64,000 nt of DNA. Origin: Aquipuribacter hungaricus. Lineage in GTDB: Bacteria; Actinomycetota; Actinomycetes; Actinomycetales; JBBAYJ01. The translations under genes and the position numbers were made by a program. The stretch is taken from the NCBI RefSeq assembly GCF_042663885.1, contig NZ_JBHSXV010000001.1. The stretch is one strand, 5' to 3'. The notes below the pieces were generated by a model, which worked only from the letters and a program-made list of their open reading frames with translations, was not told where the DNA came from and did not search any database. This document shows positions 50,848 to 59,348 of the stretch, piece by piece (position 1 is the stretch's first letter; each line of letters opens with the position of its first letter).

Positions 50848-51774
50848 GTGCCCACGACTGCCCCCGCGACGCCCGACCGGCCGGTGCCGCCCGTCGTCCC
50901 CGGCTGGACCCACCGCTTCTCGGGCAAGGTCCGGGACGTCTACGCCCCGGAGGGCACGCACCCGGACGGTGACGTGCTCCTCCTCGTGGCCAGCGACCGG
51001 GTGTCCGCCTACGACCACGTGCTGCCGACCCCGGTGCCCGGCAAGGGTGCCGTGCTCACCGCGCTCAGCCTGTGGTGGTTCGAGCAGCTCCAGGACCTCG
51101 TCGACACCCACCTCACCGGGGCGCCGGTGCCCGCCGAGGTCCGCGGCCGGGCGGTCGTCGTCCGTGCCCTGGACATGGTCCCCGTCGAGTGCGTCGCCCG
51201 CGGCTACCTGTCCGGCTCCGGCACCGCGGAGTACCTCCAGGGCGGCAGCGTGTGCGGCGTCCCGCTGCCCCCCGGCCTGACGGAGGGCTCCCGGCTGCCG
51301 GAGCCGGTGTTCACGCCCGCGACCAAGGCCGCCGTCGGCGAGCACGACGAGAACGTCGACTTCGAGCGGGTGGTCGCCGAGGTGGGCCGGGAGACGGCCG
51401 AGGAGCTCCGGCGCCTCACGCTGGCGGTGTACCGGCGGGCGGCCGCCGTCACCGAGCGCGCCGGCATCCTGCTCGCCGACACCAAGCTCGAGCTGGGCCG
51501 CGTCCCGGGCGGCGACGGCCGGCTCGTCCTCGGCGACGAGGTGCTCACGCCGGACTCGTCGCGGTTCTGGCCCGCCGACGCCTGGCAGCCCGGCCGCACC
51601 CAGCCCAGCCTGGACAAGCAGGTCGTCCGGGACTGGCTCACCTCCCCGGCCTCGGGGTGGGACCGGGCCTCGGACTCACCGCCGCCCCCGCTGCCGGCGG
51701 AGGTCGTCGAGCGGACCGCCGCCGGCTACCGCGAGGTCTACCGCCGCCTCACCGGCGCCGACCTGCCCGGCTGA
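50848..51774 (+). CDS. purC: SAICAR synthetase (phosphoribosylaminoimidazole-succinocarboxamide synthase)
   Basis: A 308-residue purine enzyme that couples CAIR to aspartate. Signatures are FSGKVRDVYAPEG, LLVASDRVSAYDHVLPTPVP, VECVARGYLSGSGTAEY, ADTKLELGRV and VLTPDSSRFWP. The last codons encode GADLPG; an almost identical 21-base copy with its own stop follows 26 bases downstream. Confidence 0.97.
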   Translation: MPTTAPATPDRPVPPVVPGWTHRFSGKVRDVYAPEGTHPDGDVLLLVASDRVSAYDHVLPTPVPGKGAVLTALSLWWFEQLQDLVDTHLTGAPVPAEVRGRAVVVRALDMVPVECVARGYLSGSGTAEYLQGGSVCGVPLPPGLTEGSRLPEPVFTPATKAAVGEHDENVDFERVVAEVGRETAEELRRLTLAVYRRAAAVTERAGILLADTKLELGRVPGGDGRLVLGDEVLTPDSSRFWPADAWQPGRTQPSLDKQVVRDWLTSPASGWDRASDSPPPPLPAEVVERTAAGYREVYRRLTGADLPG

Positions 51775-51800
51775 AGCATCGGCGCGGACCTGTCCGGCTG
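51754..51800. repeat. Tandem duplication of the purC 3' end
   Basis: GGCGCCGACCTGCCCGGCTGA (shown here by its ends 51754-51774) recurs at 51780-51800 with two base changes, at a 26-base period and including the stop codon. The first copy is the authentic purC end. Confidence 0.75.
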
Positions 51801-51828
51801 ACCTGGCGGTACGCGTGGCCCGCCGGGG

Positions 51829-52476
51829 TCAGGCGTCGAGCACGCCGTCCGCGGCCGGGTCGTGGACGTCGCTGCGGCCCAGCCGCCGGACGTGGCCCAG
51901 GTAGACCTCGCGCCGGTCCGGTGCCAGCAGCGCGTCGTGCACCGGGACCGACACGCGGGCCCCCACGGCCCGGACGAAGTCGACGGTCTCGGCGACCCGG
52001 GCCCACGGGGCGTTGAGGGCGAAGGCCAGCACGTCGACGCCGTCGGGGACGGTGTCGTAGGCGTCACCGGGGTGGAACAGCGTGGTCCCGCCCGCGCGCA
52101 GCAGCAGCCCGACGTTGCCCACCCGGGGGACGTCGGGGTGGATGACGGCGTGCTGCCCGCCGACGACCTCGACCTCGAACGGGCCGACCGTGACCGTGGT
52201 CCCCGGCTGCAGGACGTGCACCTCCGCCCCCGCGTCCCGGGCGACGTCGGCGGCGCCGGCCTCGGCGTGCAGCGCGCCGGGTGCGACCTCGACCAGGCGG
52301 GGGACGAGCGCCGGGTCGAGGTGGTCGGGGTGGGCGTGCGTGACGAGCACCGCGGCGAGCGGCTCCTCGTCGAGCCGGTCGGCCAGGCCCGCGGAGAAGG
52401 TCCCGGGGTCCAGCAGCAGGGACGTGCCGTCGTGGCTGACGCGGAGGCAGGCGTGGCCCAGGTGCTCGATGCGCAT
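51829..52476 (-). CDS. Metallo-beta-lactamase-fold hydrolase
   Basis: A 215-residue protein of the UlaG-like MBL-fold group. THAHPDHLD is the HxHxDH metal site, FHPGDAY supplies the Asp, and VPVHDALL a further His. MRIEHLGHACLRV at the start is typical. Substrate unknown. Its end is convergent with purC; ATG 52476 is preceded by TAGGAC at about seven bases, a possible weak leaderless promoter. Confidence 0.88.
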   Translation of the reverse strand: MRIEHLGHACLRVSHDGTSLLLDPGTFSAGLADRLDEEPLAAVLVTHAHPDHLDPALVPRLVEVAPGALHAEAGAADVARDAGAEVHVLQPGTTVTVGPFEVEVVGGQHAVIHPDVPRVGNVGLLLRAGGTTLFHPGDAYDTVPDGVDVLAFALNAPWARVAETVDFVRAVGARVSVPVHDALLAPDRREVYLGHVRRLGRSDVHDPAADGVLDA

Positions 52477-52632
52477 GCCCCGGTCCTACCGCAGCGCACC
52501 GCCCGGCGCCATGCCCCGGCACGCCCGGTCTTGGTCGGCCGGGGCCCGCTGGCTTACCGTCGGAGACGTCACCCGTCCCTGGCCCAGACCCCTGGCCCGG
52601 TGCGAGCCCCCCGCTGTCCCGAGGAGCCCCCC

Positions 52633-53484
52633 GTGCCCGCTGCTGCCCCCACCCCTGCCCCCGGTGCCGCCCGCCCCGCCACCGCCCGCGAGACCGCCCG
52701 CGAGACCGACGGCGCGGACGACGGCCTCCAGGTCCGCAGCCAGGGCCGGGTCGACGGCCTCCGGGTCCTGCAGCGCGGCGCCGACGGGCGCACGGGCGCG
52801 GACGGCCACGAAGCCGCCGACGTCCTCGCGGCCACCCGGACCGCACTGCACGCCGTGGTCGAGCTCGTCATGGCGGGACCGCAGCAGCGCGCCTCCGGGA
52901 CGGTCGACCTGGCGGTGCGCCCGGGCGCGCTCGAGACCGTCGCGGCCCCCCGGCTCCGGCTGGAGGCCACCTCGCTGGCCGGCCAGGGCGGCGAGGCGTC
53001 GCTGCTGGGCACGACCAGCGTGCTCGCCCTCGCCGCGGCGGTCGGTGTCACCGCCGGCGCGCCCGGCGGCAGCCGCGGGGGCACCACCGGCATCGGGCTC
53101 GACGACCCGCTCCAGGTCGACACGGACCTCGCCACCGCCCTGCTCGACTGGTTCGCCGTCGGTGCCGCCGCGCTGCTCACCGTGGCCCCCGGCGAGCAGG
53201 CCGTGCTGCGGCCCGACGACCTCCGCCTGTCGGTCACGGTCGACGGGGTGGTCTGCGGTGTCTCCCCGGGCGACGGCACCTCGGTGCACCCCTACGCCTT
53301 CGTCGTCCCGGCCGGCGCCGGCGCCGGCCACGCCCACCAGCAGACCTGGTCCCAGGTGCCCGACGCGGGGTCCGTGGCGGCGTTCTTCGCCGACGGCCGC
53401 GCCCGGGTCCTCGCCGGCAGCACCGGCAGCCCGGGCGGCCGCACGGCCGTCGACGGCGGCGGGGCGCCCCCGGCCTCCCGATAG
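52633..53484 (+). CDS. Unrecognised 283-residue protein
   Basis: From GTG 52633 with GAGGAGCCCCCC as ribosome site. An Ala/Pro-rich N-terminus of about 35 residues is followed by a mixed region without cysteine pairs or membrane segments. Notable strings are RVDGLRVLQRGADGRTGADG, LLDWFAVGAAALLTVAPGEQ and HPYAFVVPAGAGAGHAHQQT. I do not recognise a family. It lies 11 bases upstream of purS, and the purS -10 box overlaps its stop region. Confidence 0.7.
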   Translation: MPAAAPTPAPGAARPATARETARETDGADDGLQVRSQGRVDGLRVLQRGADGRTGADGHEAADVLAATRTALHAVVELVMAGPQQRASGTVDLAVRPGALETVAAPRLRLEATSLAGQGGEASLLGTTSVLALAAAVGVTAGAPGGSRGGTTGIGLDDPLQVDTDLATALLDWFAVGAAALLTVAPGEQAVLRPDDLRLSVTVDGVVCGVSPGDGTSVHPYAFVVPAGAGAGHAHQQTWSQVPDAGSVAAFFADGRARVLAGSTGSPGGRTAVDGGGAPPASR

Positions 53485-53487
53485 GCT
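53482..53487 (+). promoter_or_regulatory. purS leaderless -10 box (TAGGCT)
   Basis: TAGGCT with seven bases to ATG 53495; it overlaps the preceding gene's TAG stop. Confidence 0.5.
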
Positions 53488-53494
53488 CCCGGGC

Positions 53495-53752
53495 ATGCCG
53501 CGCATCGTCGTCGAGGTCATGCCCAAGCCGGAGATCCTGGACCCGCAGGGCACCGCCATCACCCACGCGATGGGGCGGCTCGGGTTCGAGGGCCTCGGGG
53601 AGGTCCGCCAGGGCAAGCGGTTCGAGGTCGAGGTCGCCACCGCCGACGAGGCGACTCTCGCCGCGGTCCGCGAGGCGGCGGAGACGCTGCTGAGCAACCC
53701 CGTCATCGAGGACGTCGTGTCGGTGCGGGTGCAGGAGGACGACCCGCGGTGA
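53495..53752 (+). CDS. purS: Phosphoribosylformylglycinamidine synthase subunit PurS
   Basis: An 85-residue small subunit that bridges PurQ and PurL. MPRIVVEVMPKPEILDPQG and ITHAMGRLGFEGLGEVRQGK match the family along the full length. purQ and purL do not follow; instead a SIS-domain gene overlaps its stop (GTGA at 53749). Confidence 0.95.
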   Translation: MPRIVVEVMPKPEILDPQGTAITHAMGRLGFEGLGEVRQGKRFEVEVATADEATLAAVREAAETLLSNPVIEDVVSVRVQEDDPR

Positions 53753-54825
53753 CCGGGGTGGCGGCGCCCGAGACCCACATGGCGCGGGAGATCGCGGAGC
53801 AGCCTGCCGCGGTCGCCGCCACGCTCGAGGCGCTGCTGCCGCTGCGCGAGGACCTGCGCCGCCTCTTCGCGGGACGCCGCCACGTGCTCTTCGCCGCCCG
53901 GGGCTCCAGCGACAACGCCGCGGTCTACGGCCGCTACCTGCTCGGCGCGCACGCCGGCGTCCGCGGGTCGATGGCCGCGCCCAGCCTGGCCACCCACTAC
54001 GGGCCCGACGGCAGGGGCGCCGCGCTCGACCTGGACGACACCGTCGTGGTGAGCGTCTCCCAGTCCGGGGCGACCGAGGAGATCGTCGCCACCCAGCGCT
54101 GGGCGGCGCGACGCGGTGCCGCGACCGTGGCGGTCGCCAACGTCCCGGGCTCGCCGCTGCTGCGCACCGCGGACCTGCCGATGCAGACCGCCGCCGGCCC
54201 GGAGCTCGCCGTCCCGGCCACCAAGTCGTACCTGTCGCAGCTGGCCGCGATGGTCGTGCTCGGGACCGCGCTGGCGCCGGACCCCACCGCGCTGGACGCC
54301 GACGTGGCGCGGGTCGCCGACGAGATCGACCGGCTCGTGGCCACCCAGGCGGGGGTCGACGAGGCCGCCGCCGCGCTCAGCGCGTCACGGCACCCGCTGG
54401 TCAGCGGCCGCGGCCTGGCGATGGGCACCGCGCTCGAGGTCGCCCTCAAGCTCGAGGAGACCTGCCTGCGCCCGGTGCGCGGGCTGTCCTACGCGGACCT
54501 GCGCCACGGCCCGATCGCCGTGGTCGACGACGACGTGCTCGCGGTGCTCGTGTCCGCCGCGGACGGCCCGCTCGTGTCGCCGATGGCCGAGCTCGCCGCG
54601 GAGCTGCACGGCCGTGGCGCGCGGACGGTGGGGGTCGGGGGCGACGCGGCGTTCGCCGCTCAGGTCGACGTGGCCGTCGAGGGGCCGGACCTGCCGGAGA
54701 CGCTGGCGCCGCTCGGGCTCGTGGTGCCGATGCAGCTGGCGATCGAGCGGGCCGCCCGCGTGCTCGGCCTGGACCCCGATGCCCCGCGCGGCCTGCGCAA
54801 GGTCACACGCACCGACATCGGCTGA
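53749..54825 (+). CDS. SIS-domain sugar isomerase/deaminase (GlmS/AgaS-like)
   Basis: A 358-residue protein with two SIS domains. HVLFAARGSSDNAAVYGRYL and VVVSVSQSGATEEIVATQRW are the sugar-phosphate loops of the first. SGRGLAMGTALEVALKLEET and YADLRHGPIAVV belong to the second. It resembles the isomerase half of GlmS without the glutaminase domain, so it may deaminate or isomerise an amino-sugar phosphate. GTG 53749 overlaps the purS stop. Confidence 0.9.
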   Translation: MTGVAAPETHMAREIAEQPAAVAATLEALLPLREDLRRLFAGRRHVLFAARGSSDNAAVYGRYLLGAHAGVRGSMAAPSLATHYGPDGRGAALDLDDTVVVSVSQSGATEEIVATQRWAARRGAATVAVANVPGSPLLRTADLPMQTAAGPELAVPATKSYLSQLAAMVVLGTALAPDPTALDADVARVADEIDRLVATQAGVDEAAAALSASRHPLVSGRGLAMGTALEVALKLEETCLRPVRGLSYADLRHGPIAVVDDDVLAVLVSAADGPLVSPMAELAAELHGRGARTVGVGGDAAFAAQVDVAVEGPDLPETLAPLGLVVPMQLAIERAARVLGLDPDAPRGLRKVTRTDIG

Positions 54826-54882
54826 CGCCGACCGCCTGGGACCGGTCCGGTCAGGTGCAGCCGGGCCAGCCGGACGAGCGGG

Positions 54883-55308
54883 TCAGGCCGCGGCGGCCAG
54901 CGGGGCGCGGACGGGCAGCTCGGTGCCGGTGAGCAGCACCTGGACCGCGCGGTCGTCGACCTGGTTGACCACGACGGGCGCGAGCAGGTTGGCGGTGGAC
55001 CCGGCCGCGGTCTCGCCCGCGGTGAGGACGACGAACAGCAGGGCGTCCTCGGCCCGGGACAGCCCGAGCAGGTCGACGTCCTCGTCGGACAGCACCGGCG
55101 CGTAGTCCGGGAAGAACGCCCACGGCGCGGCGAGCAGGAGCGACACCTCGACGGCCTCGCCCTCCTCGCTGTCCAGGGTGAACAGCACGCCGGCCTCGTC
55201 GAGGCCGCGCAGCCGGTAGCGGGTCACGCCCGGCAGCCCCGGCAGGGGGTGGACCAGCTGCACGGCCCGGCCACCGGTCAGGGTGGTCTCCTCGGTCATC
55301 ACGCTCAT
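54883..55308 (-). CDS. fliW: Flagellar assembly factor FliW
   Basis: A 141-residue FliW. Recognisable parts are HPLPGLPGVTRYRLRGLDE, LFTLDSEEGEAVEVSLLLAA and NLLAPVVVNQ. FliW binds flagellin and in other bacteria antagonises CsrA; no csrA gene is in the window. ATG 55308 is chosen, with another in-frame Met three codons on. It closes the flgN-flgK-flgL-fliW operon. Confidence 0.9.
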   Translation of the reverse strand: MSVMTEETTLTGGRAVQLVHPLPGLPGVTRYRLRGLDEAGVLFTLDSEEGEAVEVSLLLAAPWAFFPDYAPVLSDEDVDLLGLSRAEDALLFVVLTAGETAAGSTANLLAPVVVNQVDDRAVQVLLTGTELPVRAPLAAAA

Positions 55309-55330
55309 CAGCACACCACAGCCCGTCTCG

Positions 55331-55357
55331 TCGCAGGAAGTCTCATCGCAGGAAGTC
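55331..55357. repeat. 12-base duplication spanning the flgL stop
   Basis: TCGCAGGAAGTC occurs at 55331-55342 and 55346-55357, on either side of the flgL stop. The last four flgL codons (DFLR) are thus repeated after the stop, as in purC. Confidence 0.75.
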
Positions 55358-56218
55358 CAGCAGCGTCGGCTGCAGGACCTTTCCGGTCGCGCCGAGGGCG
55401 GCCTGGTAGGCCACCGTCTGCATCTGCAGCTCGAGGATCGCCTTGGGCAGGTCGATGTCCTCGATCTGCGACTGCGCCGAGCGCAGCGTGATCGCCGTGT
55501 CGTCCGCCTTGAGCTTGAGGGCGTCGATGCGGTTGGTGCGGGCACCGACGTCGGACAGCATCCCGCTGATCCGCTCGGCCGAGGCGTCGATGCGCCCCAG
55601 GTGCGGCCCGGACGGGCTGCCGGCCCGCAGGTCGGCGACCACGGCGTCGAGCGTGGCGAACACGCTGGTCGCACCCGTGCCGAACGCCGCGGCGCCGTCC
55701 ACGTCGACCCGGACGCTGGAGTCCGCGCCGACCCGGCGCTCGACGCTGCCGCCGTCGCCGACGTAGCTGCCGTCCGGGGCGAAGGCCACGGGGCCGGCGG
55801 TGGTGCCGCCGAACACCGGCCTGCCGAGGTACTGGGTGTTGGCGAGCTCGACGAGGCTGTCGCGGATGCCGACGAGCTCCAGGGCGATGGCGTCGCGGCC
55901 GGCCTGGCTCAGGCTGGTGCTCCCGCCCTGCACCGTGAGCTCGCGCGCCCGGCGCAGCGCCTCCGAGGACTGCTGCAGCGCGCTGTCGGAGCTCGTGAGC
56001 CACGACAGCCCGTTCTCGGCGTTGCGGACGTACTGGTCGGTGGCGGCGCGCTCGCCGCGCAGCTGCATGATGTCGCTGGCGCCGATGGGGGAGTCCGACG
56101 GCCGGCCGACCTGCTTGCCGCTGGACAGCTGCGCCTGCAGCTGCTGCGAGCGGCCGAGCGAGCTCTGCAGGTTCGCGTACGTCGTGTCGGCCATGGACCG
56201 CTGCGTGATCCGGAACAT
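55343..56218 (-). CDS. flgL: Flagellar hook-associated protein 3 FlgL
   Basis: A 291-residue hook-filament junction protein. The N-terminal flagellin-like helix is MFRITQRSMADTTYANLQ and the C-terminal helix DLPKAILELQMQTVAYQAAL. Short for FlgL but complete at both ends. ATG 56218 overlaps the flgK stop. Confidence 0.94.
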   Translation of the reverse strand: MFRITQRSMADTTYANLQSSLGRSQQLQAQLSSGKQVGRPSDSPIGASDIMQLRGERAATDQYVRNAENGLSWLTSSDSALQQSSEALRRARELTVQGGSTSLSQAGRDAIALELVGIRDSLVELANTQYLGRPVFGGTTAGPVAFAPDGSYVGDGGSVERRVGADSSVRVDVDGAAAFGTGATSVFATLDAVVADLRAGSPSGPHLGRIDASAERISGMLSDVGARTNRIDALKLKADDTAITLRSAQSQIEDIDLPKAILELQMQTVAYQAALGATGKVLQPTLLDFLR

Positions 56219-57612
56219 CAGCGACCCACCAGACCGGTGCGGTTGATGAGGGTGTCCAGGGCCTGGTCGACGGCGGTGAGCATGCGCGCCGCGCCCTCGT
56301 AGGCCCGCTGGAACATGACCATGTTGGTGAGCTCCTCGTCGATGTCGACCCCGGAGACCGCCTCGCGGGCGGCCATGACGTCGCTGACCACGACGGCCTG
56401 GGCTCCTGAGCGCCGCGTCGCGGCCTGGGACTGCGCGCCGACGTCGGACACGAAGGCCCGCCAGCCGGCGTCGGGGGAGGCGGGGCCGCGGCCGATGCCG
56501 GCGAGGGCGTCGGCGTGGCCGCCGTCGAGCGCGCCCGCGGTGGTGCGGGCCGCGGCGACGTGCGCCGGGTCGGTGAGCGCCACGGCGAGCCCCATGGCGG
56601 TGGTGCCGGTGAAGAAGTCGCGGCCGGACACCCCGTCCAGGCCCTTGCCGGCGGCGTGCACGGTGTTGACCCGGCCCGCCAGGTCGGCGGCGGTGGCGTC
56701 GAGGGAGGCCATGACGCCGGGCCAGGTGGACCGCAGGGCGACCAGCGTCGCGCCGATCTTCCCGCCGGGGACGTCGATGCCCGTGCCGCCCTCGCCGGTG
56801 AGGCCGACGGTGCCGCCGGCCTGGACGCCGGCGACCGTGCCGGCCGACGTCGGGGCGACGCCGAGCGCGGTGGCGCGCTCGCCGCGGACGACGGCGGTGC
56901 CGCCGACGAAGACGTCGAGCGTGCCCTGCTCGCCGGTGCGGACGGTGCCGCCGGTGAGCTCGGACAGGCGCTGGACGAGCAGGTCGCGCTGGTCGAGCAG
57001 CTCGTTGGGGGCCGCACCGGAGGCGGAGGCGTCGCGGATGGTGCGGTTGAGGTCGGCGACGGCGGCGGCCGTGCCGTTGACCTCCTGGACGAGCAGGTCG
57101 AGGCCCGCGCGGGAGTCGGTCCACGCCTGGGCGACGCCGGTGGCGACCTGGCCGAGGGTGTCGGTGACGCCGGCACCGGCCTGGACGACCTGGGTGCGGG
57201 CCGCGGTGGACTCCGGGTTGTTGGTGAGGTCCTGGAAGGACTTCCACAGCTTGGACAGCCGGTCGGCGAGGCCGGTGTCGCCGGGCTCGCCGAGGGCGAC
57301 CTCGAGGCGGGCCCAGGCGGCCTTGTCCACCGACATGAACTCCGCGGTCGAGCGCTCCTGGCGGACCCGGGCGGTGACGAGCTCGTCGGACACGCGCTGG
57401 ACGTCGGTGGCCTGGACGCCGGTCCCCGGGCCGTCCCAGCGCGAGAACAGCGCGGTGCCGGTCGAGGTCGGGTTGGTGGCCTCCAGGTTGACCCGCTGGC
57501 GGGAGTAGCCGGGGGTGTTGGCGTTGGCCACGTTCGCGCCGGTCGTGTCCAGGCCGTAGCGCTGGGCCACGATCCCGGACAGGGCGGTGGTCAGGCCGGA
57601 GAAGGTCGACAT
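56218..57612 (-). CDS. flgK: Flagellar hook-associated protein 1 FlgK
   Basis: A 464-residue junction protein. The N-terminal rod/hook motif TTGANVANANTPGYSRQRV and the C-terminal FQRAYEGAARMLTAVDQALD are diagnostic. Start ATG 57612 overlaps the flgN stop as ATGA. Confidence 0.95.
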   Translation of the reverse strand: MSTFSGLTTALSGIVAQRYGLDTTGANVANANTPGYSRQRVNLEATNPTSTGTALFSRWDGPGTGVQATDVQRVSDELVTARVRQERSTAEFMSVDKAAWARLEVALGEPGDTGLADRLSKLWKSFQDLTNNPESTAARTQVVQAGAGVTDTLGQVATGVAQAWTDSRAGLDLLVQEVNGTAAAVADLNRTIRDASASGAAPNELLDQRDLLVQRLSELTGGTVRTGEQGTLDVFVGGTAVVRGERATALGVAPTSAGTVAGVQAGGTVGLTGEGGTGIDVPGGKIGATLVALRSTWPGVMASLDATAADLAGRVNTVHAAGKGLDGVSGRDFFTGTTAMGLAVALTDPAHVAAARTTAGALDGGHADALAGIGRGPASPDAGWRAFVSDVGAQSQAATRRSGAQAVVVSDVMAAREAVSGVDIDEELTNMVMFQRAYEGAARMLTAVDQALDTLINRTGLVGR

Positions 57613-58097
57613 CAGAGTGCCTCGTCCACGAGTCGGCCGGCGCTCTGCCGGGGGAGGGATCGGTGGGCGTCGGGACCGTAGGTCGCGACGGGCTCCTCCA
57701 CGCTGGCCAGGGCCTCGCTGAGCGAGACCATGCCCTCGTGGAGCAGGCGGCGGTTGGCCTGGGCGAGCTCGGTGATCTCCGCGGTGAGGGTGAGGAACGC
57801 CTCCCGGTGGCTCAGCAGCATCTCCGACCACGGCTCGGGGGCCGACCGGGCGACCGCGGCCAGCGACGGACCGGGGCCGAGGCCCAGCTCCATGGCGACG
57901 ACGTCGGTCTCCAGGGTGCGGACGCGCTCGGAGTCGCGGATCTGCTCCAGCACGGCCTCGACCTCGCGGGTGGCGTGGGCCAGCCAGCGGGCACGGCCGG
58001 AGGACAGCACGAGCTGCTCCTCCTCGAGCTTGAACAGGAGCAGCTCGAGCAGCTCGCGCTCGCGCCACAGGATGCGGCAGAAGTCGGCGATGGCCAC
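57612..58097 (-). CDS. flgN: FlgN-type flagellar chaperone
   Basis: A 161-residue, mainly helical protein (WRERELLELLLFKLEEEQLV, then ELAQANRRLLHEGMVSLSEAL) in the FlgN position before flgK. It would chaperone FlgK and FlgL for export. GTG 58097 has a strong AGGAGGTG ribosome site. It is first in the operon behind a FliA-type promoter. Confidence 0.85.
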   Translation of the reverse strand: MAIADFCRILWRERELLELLLFKLEEEQLVLSSGRARWLAHATREVEAVLEQIRDSERVRTLETDVVAMELGLGPGPSLAAVARSAPEPWSEMLLSHREAFLTLTAEITELAQANRRLLHEGMVSLSEALASVEEPVATYGPDAHRSLPRQSAGRLVDEAL

Positions 58098-58172
58098 CGG
58101 AACACCTCCTGGGTGCCGGCGGGGGCCGGTCACCGTGCACGACGACGGGCGGTCCCGGCGTTCTCCCCCACG

Positions 58173-58198
58173 TTCGGCCGGGGGCCTCCGCACCTGAG
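58173..58198 (-). promoter_or_regulatory. FliA-type promoter of flgN-flgK-flgL-fliW
   Basis: The minus strand reads CTCA-N16-GCCGAA, matching the sigma-28 promoter form CTCA-N15-17-GCCGAA that I recall from flagellated actinobacteria. It leaves a leader of about 68 bases before GTG 58097. Confidence 0.65.
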
Positions 58199-58271
58199 GG
58201 AGCACCGTGCGCGGCGGGGTGCTCCCGGTGAGCGTCACCCGGTCGGAGCAGCGTCTCGGGGCCCTCCGGAC

Positions 58272-58297
58272 CTCAAGGCCCCCCGCAGGCGGGACGA
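58272..58297 (+). promoter_or_regulatory. Possible weak FliA-type promoter before fliA
   Basis: CTCA-N16-GGACGA: right spacing but two mismatches in the -10 half. The transcript would start within a few bases of the fliA start codon. Suggestive only. Confidence 0.3.
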
Positions 58298-58301
58298 GTA
58301 G

Positions 58302-59243
58302 GTGGGCGTGCAGAACCTGCTGAGCCCCTTCGCCGCCCGGGACGCCAACCGTCCCCGCGGCGCCCGTCCCCACGCGGGACGAGCCGACGCCGCCGTCGAC
58401 GCCCTCGTCCTGGCGAACCTGCCCCTGGTCGGCCACTGCGTGGGCGAGCTGGTCGGGCGGCTGCCCGGCCACGTCGACCGTGACGACCTGGCCGGCGCCG
58501 GCGTCGAGGGCCTGCTGCAGGCCGCCCGCTCGTGGCGCGAGGAGACCGGCGTCCCGTTCTCCGCCCACGCCCGCACCCGGATCCGCGGCGCCATCGTCGA
58601 CGAGCTGCGCGGCGCCGACTGGGCCTCGCGCGGGGCCCGTTCACGTGCCCGCCAGGCCGCCGAGACCACCGAGCGCCTCACCACCGCGCTGGGCCGGGTG
58701 CCCAGCACCGACGAGGTGGCCGACGCCATGGGTGTCGCCCCCGACCAGGTGCACAAGGTCAGGGCCGAGACGCACCGCACCTACCTCAGCAGCCTGGAGG
58801 AGGCGCGCAGCGGGGCCGACGGCACCGGCACCGTCGCGGACTCCGTCCGGGACCCGGGCCTGTCGCCGGAGGACCACGTCGTCCTCGCCGAGCACCTCGG
58901 CCGGCTGCGCCGGGCCGTGGACCTGCTGCCGGAGCGCGTCCGGGAGGCCGTGCGCGGCCACTACCTGGAGGAGGAGCCCATGGCCGCCATCGCGGCGCGC
59001 CTGGGCGTCACCGAGTCCCGCGTCTCCCAGCTGCGCGCCGAGGGCGTGGCCCTGCTGCGCGACGTGCTGTCCGAGCCGGACGACGCCGCCGTGCCCGCCC
59101 CCCGCCGGCCCAGCCGGCGCGACGCCGCCTACGCCGCCGCGGTCGCCGCGGCGGCGGACTCCCGCACGTCCATCGGGGTCGGCGCCGCCGTCCTCGGTGG
59201 CTTCGCCCGGGGCTCGTACGCCCAGGCTGCTCCGACCGGGTGA
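58302..59243 (+). CDS. fliA: Flagellar sigma factor FliA (sigma-28)
   Basis: A 313-residue FliA/WhiG-family factor. Region 2 holds RTRIRGAIVDELRGADWASRG, followed by the region 3 helices (VPSTDEVADAMGVAPDQVHK). Region 4 ends with IAARLGVTESRVSQLRAEGV, a helix-turn-helix. The Ala-rich tail of about 45 residues is unusual. GTG 58302 or 58308 may be the start. It would recognise the CTCA-N16-GCCGA promoters on either side. No flgM anti-sigma gene was found nearby. Confidence 0.93.
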   Translation: MGVQNLLSPFAARDANRPRGARPHAGRADAAVDALVLANLPLVGHCVGELVGRLPGHVDRDDLAGAGVEGLLQAARSWREETGVPFSAHARTRIRGAIVDELRGADWASRGARSRARQAAETTERLTTALGRVPSTDEVADAMGVAPDQVHKVRAETHRTYLSSLEEARSGADGTGTVADSVRDPGLSPEDHVVLAEHLGRLRRAVDLLPERVREAVRGHYLEEEPMAAIAARLGVTESRVSQLRAEGVALLRDVLSEPDDAAVPAPRRPSRRDAAYAAAVAAAADSRTSIGVGAAVLGGFARGSYAQAAPTG

Positions 59244-59269
59244 CGGGGGCGCCGGGGACCGTCCCGGCG

Positions 59270-59295
59270 CTCAGGTCACCCCCCGCACCGCCGAT
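59270..59295 (+). promoter_or_regulatory. FliA-type promoter of fliC
   Basis: CTCA-N16-GCCGAT, 54 bases before the fliC ATG, with the same spacer length as the flgN promoter. Confidence 0.65.
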
Positions 59296-59348
59296 CACCA
59301 CCACGGCCACGGAAGGCCACACCACAACCCTCACGGAGGAAACAGATC

